A DNA stretch of 59,449 nucleotides from Betaproteobacteria bacterium (GTDB taxonomy: Bacteria; Pseudomonadota; Gammaproteobacteria; Burkholderiales; Burkholderiaceae_C). Both the position numbers and the translations under genes were made by a program. Under the pieces are notes generated by a model that made no database searches, was not told the origin of the DNA, and saw only the letters and a program-made list of their open reading frames with translations. The stretch is taken from contig JAGWOZ010000002.1 in assembly GCA_028870715.1 (NCBI GenBank), positions 1 through 59,449 on the forward strand. The letters run 5' to 3'. Of the stretch, positions 53,233 to 59,449 are shown piece by piece; position 1 is the stretch's first letter; every line of letters begins with the position of its first letter.

Positions 53233-53580
53233 TTACTTCTTGCCCTTGATGCCGTCGATGTAGTCGGCGATCACGGCGACCTGCTCCTCGGGGATCGGCG
53301 CCTTGAACACGTTCTTCATCTTGTTGACCTCCGCCAGCCAGGCGGCCTTGCCAAGGTCTGGCTGGGTCATCACCATCCCCACCGAGTGGCACATCAGGCA
53401 GTAACTATTGGCGGCCTTGGCACCAGCCGAATCGCCCGGGAATACGCGCGTGCTTTCGGGCAGCTTGACGCTGGTGCTTTTGAGAGTGGCAGCCTCGGCC
53501 GTGTTGCCCAGGAGCGAGGCCACCGTGGCGGATGCGACGAGCGCCAGGCTGAAGGCTGCGATGCGTTGTGCGTTGTTCAT
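53233..53580 (-). CDS. sorB: Cytochrome c subunit of sulfite dehydrogenase (SorB-like)
   Basis: This is a monohaem periplasmic c-type cytochrome that accepts electrons from SorA. The signal peptide is MNNAQRIAAFSLALVASATV (cleavage near AEA-AT). The haem site is NSYCLMCHSVG, a CxxCH motif. A later Met in FKAPIPEE/NKMKNV regions could be the axial ligand, but this is not certain. The length is 115 residues. The start MNNAQRIAAF lies 15 bases downstream of sorA, so the two are one transcript. The ORF-track frame extends into sorA and is rejected. Confidence 0.9.
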   Translation of the reverse strand: MNNAQRIAAFSLALVASATVASLLGNTAEAATLKSTSVKLPESTRVFPGDSAGAKAANSYCLMCHSVGMVMTQPDLGKAAWLAEVNKMKNVFKAPIPEEQVAVIADYIDGIKGKK

Positions 53581-53594
53581 GCGTGTCTCCTCGT

Positions 53595-54836
53595 TCAAAC
53601 CGCCATCACGGTGGTGCTCTCCACCACGTTGCGCATGAACCCGCCGGGGTTCCAGTTCGGCGTCATGGGCTGCTGCAGGCCGTCGCTGTTGGTGCAGCGG
53701 GCCATGAGCGTTTGCGCGCCCCGGTCCAGCTTCACATGCGTGGTCCATTGGCGGAAGCTGTACTTGCCGTAGTCCCTGCCGAGCTGGGTCGGCATCCAGC
53801 TCTTGCCACCGTCGATCGACAATTCCACCATCTTCACGCCGGTATCGCCACCGAAGGCAATGCCGCGCACCAGCTCGGGTCGGCCTGCTGGCACCTTGGC
53901 GCCCGTGGTGAGGTTGGTGACGAAGGAGCGCGGCACCATCTTGTTGATGGGCACGAACTTCACATCCTTCTCGCCAGGCGTCATGTTGGCCTGCGGCCAG
54001 TTGTCGGGAATGGTGTAGGCCGGATGCATCCAGAAATTGGTGTCCTCGTGGTCAAGCACGGTGACGTGCTGCAGCATCTTGGTCCAGTAGGTGGCGTACC
54101 AGCCGGGAACGACGAGGCGGAAGGGAAATCCGTTGAGCAGTGGCAGCGACTGGCCGTTCATTGCCCAGGCGATCATCACTTCACCGTCTCGGGCATGGTC
54201 CACATTGAGCGATTTCTTCAGGTTCGGCGCCGTGGGAATCACCGGACGCTCGGAACCCTCAAACTGCACCTGCACGGCGCCGGGTTTGACCCCAGCCTCG
54301 TCCAGCACGTCCTTGAGCCGCACGCCCACCCAGCGGGCGTTGCCCATCGCACCATTGCTCCATTCGCCGCCGGCAACGCGCGGCTGAAAGAATCCACGTG
54401 AATTGCCTGAGCACTGATTCACCGCGGCGAGTTCGACGCGCTTGAACTTGCGCATGAGGTCGAAGACGGTGAGCTTGAGCTCCTTGTTCACATGCCCGCC
54501 GATGGTCACGGTATGGGTCCTGGGGTCCATGTGCGTGGGAATGTCGGCCCAGTGCCAACGCACGTAAAACTCATTGACCGGGGTGAACACACCCTTGTCG
54601 TAGACCGAAAACGGCGTCTCCAGCAGCGGTGGGCGAGTGCGCTGCAAAATCATCGAACCCTTTTGCGGAAAGGCATTGGTGAGCCGTCGCTCGTCCGGCC
54701 CGCCGGGCAATGGCAGCTTGATCATGTCGGCCGCCAGCGCACCACGCGCCAGCAGCGCCGAGCCCAGGCCAAGCGCGCCAGCCTGCAACAATTGCCGACG
54801 CAGAACGATGTCGATTTCGGGTTTCTTGGATGTCAT
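53595..54836 (-). CDS. sorA: Sulfite dehydrogenase, molybdopterin subunit (SorA-like)
   Basis: This periplasmic molybdenum enzyme oxidises sulfite to sulfate and donates electrons to cytochrome c. The 413-residue protein has a Tat-type signal (LRRQLLQAGALGLGSALLAR, cleavage near ALA-AD). The Mo-cofactor domain contains VNEFYVRWHWAD and the Cys ligand in NQCSGNSRGFFQP. FPFRLVVPGWYATYWTKML is the conserved pocket segment. The C-terminal dimerisation domain carries LVRGIAFGGDTGVKMVELSI. It is followed directly by sorB, the standard pair in sulfur oxidisers such as Starkeya and Thiomonas. Confidence 0.94.
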   Translation of the reverse strand: MTSKKPEIDIVLRRQLLQAGALGLGSALLARGALAADMIKLPLPGGPDERRLTNAFPQKGSMILQRTRPPLLETPFSVYDKGVFTPVNEFYVRWHWADIPTHMDPRTHTVTIGGHVNKELKLTVFDLMRKFKRVELAAVNQCSGNSRGFFQPRVAGGEWSNGAMGNARWVGVRLKDVLDEAGVKPGAVQVQFEGSERPVIPTAPNLKKSLNVDHARDGEVMIAWAMNGQSLPLLNGFPFRLVVPGWYATYWTKMLQHVTVLDHEDTNFWMHPAYTIPDNWPQANMTPGEKDVKFVPINKMVPRSFVTNLTTGAKVPAGRPELVRGIAFGGDTGVKMVELSIDGGKSWMPTQLGRDYGKYSFRQWTTHVKLDRGAQTLMARCTNSDGLQQPMTPNWNPGGFMRNVVESTTVMAV

Positions 54837-54880
54837 GATCGATGCCTCCTCCAGGTTTTCTCAGCCAATGCGCGCTTGAA

Positions 54881-54929
54881 ATCCGCCAGGAATGGCGGAT
54901 GGAGATATTCCATGTTGTTTCACGGACAA
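54881..54929 (-). promoter_or_regulatory. Possible sorA promoter and inverted repeat
   Basis: On the minus strand TTGTCC and TATCTC hexamers are 16 bases apart (complements at 54924-54929 and 54902-54907). Directly downstream lies the perfect 7-bp inverted repeat ATCCGCC / GGCGGAT (54881-54900), which would be near the start of the sorA mRNA. Both hexamers are only moderate matches. Confidence 0.35.
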
Positions 54930-55098
54930 AGACAAATCACTGTTTTCGATGAAATCAACGCAGTTTTCTGATGGATGATTCACCAATCAAGCCTTGCTTG
55001 GCGCACAGCGTCCACCGCCTGCGTATGCGCGACGACGCATAAACAAGCCTGTACGCGGCTCATGCGTTGATCCCGCCATGCTGTGACGGAGAAAACCG

Positions 55099-55137
55099 GA
55101 TTTCGCGAAATCACTATCCCCTGTATTTCGTTATATT
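55099..55137 (+). promoter_or_regulatory. Perfect 14-base palindrome plus -10 box upstream of ugpQ
   Basis: GATTTCGCGAAATC is a perfect palindrome at 55099-55112. TATATT, a good -10 hexamer, follows at 55132-55137. The palindrome overlaps where the -35 would be, so it could be an operator. If this promoter is used, the ATG at 55147 would be almost leaderless, which favours the later start at 55198. Confidence 0.42.
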
Positions 55138-55197
55138 TACAAGGATATGACGCCGACCGCTTCGAGTTACATTTGGTCACCTCTATCGCAAACGGCC

Positions 55198-56028
55198 ATG
55201 GAAAACCTGTTTACCTCGGCACTGTCGTGCCAGCGCATTGCGCATCGCGGCGGCGGCTGGCTGGCTCCGGAAAACACTCTTGCCGGTTTCCAGGCGGGAT
55301 TGCAAGCGGGGTTCAGGGCCTTTGAATGCGACGTCAAACTGAGCGCCGACGGCGTGCCCTTCCTGTTGCACGATGACTTGCTGGACCGCACCACCGAGGC
55401 CTCAGGGCGCGCCAGCCGGCAGGCTTGGGCGCGGCTGGCGCAACTCGATGCGGGCACCGCATGCAAGCCGCGCCTGGCTGACCAGGCCCCGCCGGGGGAA
55501 GGCCGTTTGCACACGACCGGGAGCCCCCAGCAGCGCATTGCGTCGCTGCAAAGCGTGGCGGCGCTGCTCGCCGGGCGGGACATCTGGCTCAATCTGGAAA
55601 TCAAGACCGACGCTGATGCGAGCGCCACGCGGCAGGCCGAGTGGGGCGCTCGCATTGCCCAGGCTGCAGCCAGACTCTGGGCCGATGCCGCGCAACCACC
55701 CTGCCTGTCTTCGTTCTCCATCCCGGCCTTGCAGGGCGCAATGCACGCGGCGCCGCTGCTGCCCCGTGCCTGGTTGTGCGAAGCCCTGCCGCCGCACTGG
55801 CGCGAGCCCGCGCAAGCTCTGGCGCTGCGCGCCTTGCACCTCGATGCCAGGGCGTGCACTCCAGAGCTCGTGCCAGCCGTTCACGCTGCCCGTTTGCGGC
55901 TGCGGCTGTACACCGTGAACGACACAGCGGCCCTGGCACAATGGTGTGCGGCGGGCGTCGACGGCATCTTCACCGACGCGCTCGAGCTCGGCCCGGGCGC
56001 GCCGCCCGCGGCCGGCCTCGACTCCTGA
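55198..56028 (+). CDS. ugpQ: Glycerophosphodiester phosphodiesterase
   Basis: This cytoplasmic enzyme splits glycerophosphodiesters into glycerol-3-phosphate and an alcohol. The catalytic segment is IAHRGGGWLAPENTLAGF near the N-terminus, followed by ECDVKLSADGVPFLLHDD, with the metal-binding Glu/Asp and second His. Other conserved parts are LNLEIKTDAD and the C-terminal VNDTAALAQWCAAGVDGIFT. The start at MENLFTSALSCQ gives 276 residues. The ORF-track start 17 codons earlier remains possible. The gene is divergent from sorA and 83 bases upstream of the nucleosidase gene. Confidence 0.9.
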   Translation: MENLFTSALSCQRIAHRGGGWLAPENTLAGFQAGLQAGFRAFECDVKLSADGVPFLLHDDLLDRTTEASGRASRQAWARLAQLDAGTACKPRLADQAPPGEGRLHTTGSPQQRIASLQSVAALLAGRDIWLNLEIKTDADASATRQAEWGARIAQAAARLWADAAQPPCLSSFSIPALQGAMHAAPLLPRAWLCEALPPHWREPAQALALRALHLDARACTPELVPAVHAARLRLRLYTVNDTAALAQWCAAGVDGIFTDALELGPGAPPAAGLDS

Positions 56029-56111
56029 GAACAACGCCAACTCGCCCGATCGTTTTCCTCCCGCTTGGGAGTGCCCGACCCGATACGGCAGATCCCGCAG
56101 CACGCACAGCC

Positions 56112-56879
56112 ATGACCGAACCCTCCCGCCTGGGCATTTTGTGTGCCATGCAGGCCGAGCAGCAGATGCTGCTGCAACAGCTCATCCCCACGCAGCCGCA
56201 CCGCCTGCATGGCAAGCGCGTTTATCACCACGGCCAGCTGCACGGGCACGAGGTGGTGATGGCGCTGTCGGGCATCGGCAAGGTGGCAGCCGCGACCAGT
56301 GCCACGAGCCTGATCGCCGAGTTCGGTTGCGATGTCCTGTTGTTCACAGGCACGGCCGGCGGATTGGGTCAATCGGTGCAAATCGGCGATATCGTTGTGG
56401 CGACGAGCTTCCTGCAGCACGACCTGGATGCCTCGCCCCTGTTCCCGCGTTTCGAGGTTCCCCTGACAGGGCGCAGCCGCTTTCCCGCCAACGACCTCTG
56501 GGCGACGCGGCTGCTGGCAGCCGCGCATGCAGCCGTGGACCGCACATCACACAGCGCTGCAGGCCGCGCGCGTCTGCAGCGGCTGAGCATTCAAGCTCCG
56601 CGCGCCCACGTGGGTCTGCTAATCAGCGGCGACCGCTTCGTCGGCGGCGCTGACCAGGCGCGGGGGATCCGCGCGTTGTTGCCCGACGCCATCGCGGTGG
56701 ATATGGAAAGTGCCGCAGTGGCCCAAGTCTGCGCAGACTATTCCGTGCCATTCGCCGCCGTGCGCAGCATCTCGGACCGCGCCGATGCGACCGCCCACAT
56801 CGACTTCGAGCGATTCACGGCGCTCGTGGCGCGGCACTACAGCGCCGCGGTGCTCAAACTGGCTCTGCAGGCGGCGTAG
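56112..56879 (+). CDS. mtnN: 5'-methylthioadenosine/S-adenosylhomocysteine nucleosidase-type enzyme
   Basis: This nucleoside hydrolase recycles MTA and SAH made by SAM-dependent reactions. The start MTEPSRLGILCAMQAEQQML matches the usual N-terminus; the longer ORF-track frame through ugpQ is rejected. Segments include VVMALSGIGKVAAATSAT, LFTGTAGGLGQSVQIGDIVV and AVDMESAAVAQVC, with the Met-Glu pair of the active site. The 255-residue length is slightly above E. coli MtnN (232). The 3' end overlaps that of the methyltransferase gene on the other strand by 26 bases. Confidence 0.9.
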   Translation: MTEPSRLGILCAMQAEQQMLLQQLIPTQPHRLHGKRVYHHGQLHGHEVVMALSGIGKVAAATSATSLIAEFGCDVLLFTGTAGGLGQSVQIGDIVVATSFLQHDLDASPLFPRFEVPLTGRSRFPANDLWATRLLAAAHAAVDRTSHSAAGRARLQRLSIQAPRAHVGLLISGDRFVGGADQARGIRALLPDAIAVDMESAAVAQVCADYSVPFAAVRSISDRADATAHIDFERFTALVARHYSAAVLKLALQAA

Positions 56880-58140
56880 CGTCAGCAATCCGGCGTGCAG
56901 GTCGCCCGGCCACCAGCGCGAAGGTGAAAAACCGGCACTCGATCGGCCCGTTGTAGACGACATGCCGGCGCGTGGGCTTCAACCGCAGGGCGCGATCCGC
57001 GTGCAGATCGGCCAGCAACAGCCCCGCGTGCCAACCCGCGAAGCGGCGCTTAAGCACGTCGCCCAAGCGCGGAAGAAATTCGTCAGCCTCGCTCCCCTTG
57101 GCTTCGATGCGCTCGGCATAGGGGGGATTGGTCACAATATGGCCAGCCTGACCGGCAGCGAGAACTGCTGGCGGCTGGGCATCCATCACATCGGCCTGTT
57201 TGAATTCGATGGCGTGCTCGACTCCGGCCAAGCGCGCGTTGGCTTGCGCGATCGCCACCATGCGCGGGTCGATGTCCGAGGCGATGATGGGCGCGGGCGC
57301 ATCGCGTCGCATGGCCCGTGCTGCCTCGCGCAGACCTTCCCAACGCGCAGCGTCGAAGCCCGCAAGCCGCTCGAACCCGAACGTGCGGTTCAGCCCCGAC
57401 GCAACGCGGCAAGCGCTTTGCGCTGCCTCGATGGCGAGCGTTCCCGCCCCGCACAGCGGGTCAAAGAAAACGTCCTGCGGCGTCCAACCGGACAGCCGTA
57501 CGAGACCTGCGGCCAAGTTTTCCTTGAGTGGGGCTTCCCCATGCTCGGCACGCCAGCCGCGCTTGAACAGCGCTTCCCCCGACGTATCCAGGTAGAGCAA
57601 CGCGTCCGCCGCGCCAAGGTGCAGGTGAATGCGCACGTCGGGGTTCTGGCGGTCCACACTGGGCCGCTCTTGCCCCAGGCGGCGAAAGTGGTCGCAGACG
57701 CCGTCCTTGACGCGCAATGCTGCGAACAGGAGGCTATCGGGAAAATTCGCGGATGGTGCGGATTCGACGCTGCTTCGCCAGACCGTGCGCGCCGCCGGCA
57801 CTTGCGGCGGCGGCAGCGTCGAGCCACGCTCGGCGGTCACGTCCACCCGCAGGGTCTGTTCGGGGGTGAACCAGCGCTCCCAAGGCAACGCAAGCGCCAG
57901 ACGGTACACGTCGTCCGCATGCGCCGCGGCGGCGCGACCCATGCGCAGCAGGACACGCGACGCAATGCGGCTATGCAAATTGAGAAGCATCACATCAGCG
58001 AGCGTTCCGCGCGCGGGCACGCCACTGGCCACCGGTTCGCGCACATGCAAGGTGGGGCTGGCAAGTTGCTCCATCTCGGCCACGAGCGACGCCTCCAGCC
58101 CGCGCGGGCAGGGCAGAAACAGGGAATGCTGATCGGACAT
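56854..58140 (-). CDS. THUMP-domain class I SAM-dependent RNA methyltransferase (RlmL-type)
   Basis: The protein resembles the N-terminal half of E. coli RlmKL, which makes m2G2445 in 23S rRNA. It starts MSDQHSLFLPCPRGLEASL. The THUMP region covers about residues 50-160. The methyltransferase domain has FFDPLCGAGTLAIEAAQSA (SAM motif), IIASDIDPRMVAIAQANA and the catalytic NPPYAER. The length is 428 residues. The second (RlmK) domain is absent, as in many betaproteobacteria. The 3' end overlaps mtnN convergently. Confidence 0.92.
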   Translation of the reverse strand: MSDQHSLFLPCPRGLEASLVAEMEQLASPTLHVREPVASGVPARGTLADVMLLNLHSRIASRVLLRMGRAAAAHADDVYRLALALPWERWFTPEQTLRVDVTAERGSTLPPPQVPAARTVWRSSVESAPSANFPDSLLFAALRVKDGVCDHFRRLGQERPSVDRQNPDVRIHLHLGAADALLYLDTSGEALFKRGWRAEHGEAPLKENLAAGLVRLSGWTPQDVFFDPLCGAGTLAIEAAQSACRVASGLNRTFGFERLAGFDAARWEGLREAARAMRRDAPAPIIASDIDPRMVAIAQANARLAGVEHAIEFKQADVMDAQPPAVLAAGQAGHIVTNPPYAERIEAKGSEADEFLPRLGDVLKRRFAGWHAGLLLADLHADRALRLKPTRRHVVYNGPIECRFFTFALVAGRPARRIADATPPAEPV

Positions 58141-58455
58141 GGCGTGCTCGCGGGAAAAGTTCGCAGCTTAGCGCCACAGACGAGCAGCGGGCGCCGTGCT
58201 TGCCTCTGCCGTGGAGGGCGAAGTAGCGTACGCGGGCCCGCGCCCGGACCTGCCGCATGCCGTCGAATCGTCGCGCGTGGTTGCGGCACGACCGGCTCCA
58301 CCGCTTGTGCGCACCAGCGGCATTGGTACAAGCTATAGGACCTGGCGCGCCGGCTCACAGGTAAGCTGACGTGAAACGGGGACATCCCTGGAGCGCGCGC
58401 ATGCAGCGACGCTGCGGGCCCTATCGCCATCTTTGCCCCTCTTGCACTTCGCACC
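58141..58455. other. Divergent gap between rlmL-like and the binding-protein gene
   Basis: This 315-base stretch is GC-rich with no gene. A CTATAGG segment could be part of a plus-strand -10 element, but no matching -35 is seen. Open frames through it look like shadows. Confidence 0.5.
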
Positions 58456-59364
58456 ATGAACCTCCGCATTCGATTTCTCTCACCCGCCGTCGTCGCGGCG
58501 CTCCTCGGTCTGGGATGCGCCGCCCACGCAACGCCCCTCCATGCGCAGTCCAACTGGGTGCTTGGGATCCAGAACGGTTTGGTCCAGGAAAACGCCGTCG
58601 CCTCTGGCAATACCTCGCAGGCCCTGGCCGATGTCATCGGCAATGCAACCGGCCATCGGGTGATCTGGGAAGACCACTTCACGGCCCAGGCGGCGAGTTC
58701 GGCACCGCAGGGGCAGGGATACGACTTTGCCTTCGTCAAGCCACCCAACCTGACCGCGTCGTTGCTGTCCAAGGGTTGGCGCCTGGTGGCTGTGGCGCAG
58801 TCGCCGGTCGAGTTCGGCACGGATCTCATCGCCCAACCCTGCCCCGACAAACCAGGCCAGGTGCTACTGGGCGGGCCGACTCTTGCGCTCCTGGGCCTTC
58901 AGCAAAACATTCCGCAGACTTGTGTGCCGCCGAGCGCTGTGTGGTCGTCGCCGGCAGCCTTCATCCTGGCCCCAGCCAAGGGAAGTCTGGTTGACGAGGT
59001 AGCTCAGAAAATGTGGCGCGAGCATGCGCCGGTCGTACCCGGACATGCGGTCTACGCGAAGTATCAGAATGCTGTCACGGGCTTCATGCAAACCACGCAC
59101 GTTGCCGTCATCGGTGCGGTCACACCCATCCTGTCCCGAGCCTGGAAAGCCCATGGCGGGGTGGTCCTGGCACACCAGCCCATGCCATTCTGGGCACTGC
59201 TCGCCGCGCCCAAGGTGCCCTCTGCCAGCGTCGTCAATGTGCGCACCGCATTGCTTGGCGCCGAATCCGGAAGCGTGAACAAGGCGTTGCACATCGCGGG
59301 CTGGGAGGCCGGCAGCGCCAAGCCCTATGTGGCGTTCATGCAATGGCTTCGCGAAAAGTCATGA
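58456..59364 (+). CDS. PhnD/SsuA-like periplasmic substrate-binding protein
   Basis: The 302-residue exported protein has a signal peptide MNLRIRFLSPAVVAALLGLG (cleavage near HAT/HAQ). The PhnD-like pattern includes GNTSQALADVIGNATGH and the YDFAFVKPPNLTASLLSKGW segment with an aromatic pocket. A second-lobe motif reads SSPAAFILAPAKGSLVDEVA. The final part KPYVAFMQWLREKS closes the fold. The ligand may be an anion such as phosphonate or phosphite, but this is not determined. No permease or ATPase is beside it in the window. The gene is complete and ends 85 bases before the window end. Confidence 0.82.
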   Translation: MNLRIRFLSPAVVAALLGLGCAAHATPLHAQSNWVLGIQNGLVQENAVASGNTSQALADVIGNATGHRVIWEDHFTAQAASSAPQGQGYDFAFVKPPNLTASLLSKGWRLVAVAQSPVEFGTDLIAQPCPDKPGQVLLGGPTLALLGLQQNIPQTCVPPSAVWSSPAAFILAPAKGSLVDEVAQKMWREHAPVVPGHAVYAKYQNAVTGFMQTTHVAVIGAVTPILSRAWKAHGGVVLAHQPMPFWALLAAPKVPSASVVNVRTALLGAESGSVNKALHIAGWEAGSAKPYVAFMQWLREKS

Positions 59365-59449
59365 CGGCGAGAGCGCGGATGGATCCAGGTGGACGTTGCT
59401 GCAAAGCCACCGGCCTTGATCGCCGAGCCCGTGCGGGAGGCCACGGGCT

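Larger units (their letters stand above)
54837..55197. other. Divergent region between sorA and the glycerophosphodiesterase gene
   Basis: This 361-base gap is AT-richer than the surroundings. It contains a 7-bp inverted repeat and a possible promoter next to sorA, and a 14-base palindrome and TATATT box on the other side. No gene was seen in it. Confidence 0.6.

Overview
This window looks like the chromosome of a GC-rich, sulfur-oxidising, autotrophic betaproteobacterium (Burkholderiales, Thiomonas-like). The taxonomic guess rests on three things: a cbb (Calvin-Benson-Bassham) operon with a divergent cbbR, a SorA/SorB sulfite dehydrogenase pair, and a betaproteobacterial housekeeping backbone (bamE-dapB, fur, hprK-ptsN-hpf, glnE, yhdP-nit, rsmE). 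No rRNA, tRNA, CRISPR array, insertion sequence or prophage gene was recognised. Nearly every base is in a gene or a short intergenic gap.

Layout. 1-5.0 kb: exbD/exbB (tolR/tolQ-like), dapB and bamE on the minus strand, divergent fur, then hprK, ptsN and hpf. 5.0-6.7 kb: a 0.68-kb gap with inverted repeats, then corA. 6.7-17.1 kb: a ten-gene minus-strand block (NTF2/SnoaL-like, SDR, DUF3833 lipoprotein, MFS carrier, chalcone-isomerase-like, cyclopropane-fatty-acid-synthase-like methyltransferase, DUF1365, FAD oxidoreductase, folE2, exported glutathione peroxidase), divergent from a MerR-type regulator with the W-x9-EH and ExHxxG signature of cobalamin photoreceptors (LitR/CarH). I read this block as a candidate light or photo-oxidative-stress lipid-modification island. 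Its lipid genes resemble those placed under RpoE-ChrR control elsewhere, but no such sigma/anti-sigma pair is visible here. 17.3-19.4 kb: CLC channel and heptose adenylyltransferase. 19.5-31.0 kb: cbbR and the operon fbp-prk-tkt-gph-gap-pgk-fba-(redoxin)-cbbY, with no RuBisCO genes inside it. The cbb leader is long and carries overlapping inverted repeats. 30.9-35.5 kb: rsmE, tal, glnE. 35.7-41.5 kb: yhdP, a nitrilase-family hydrolase and an OmpA-type lipoprotein.

42.1-46.4 kb: a five-gene operon for a tungsten-type aldehyde oxidoreductase (four-cluster ferredoxin, catalytic AOR subunit, FAD subunit, MoaD-like protein, small unknown protein), matching the AorABC(DE) organisation. 46.6-51.0 kb: a GT28/MGDG-synthase-like glycosyltransferase and an ABC importer whose permease is a fused double domain, with no adjacent binding protein. 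51.2-59.4 kb: CDF transporter, PEBP protein, an unknown one-TM protein, sorB and sorA, glycerophosphodiesterase, MTA/SAH-type nucleosidase, an RlmL-type rRNA methyltransferase and a PhnD-like binding protein.

Together the genes describe an organism that can draw electrons from sulfite, fix CO2, oxidise or reduce aldehydes through a W-enzyme, and probably respond to light or singlet oxygen. All functional statements are from reading translated motifs by eye. No database search was run.
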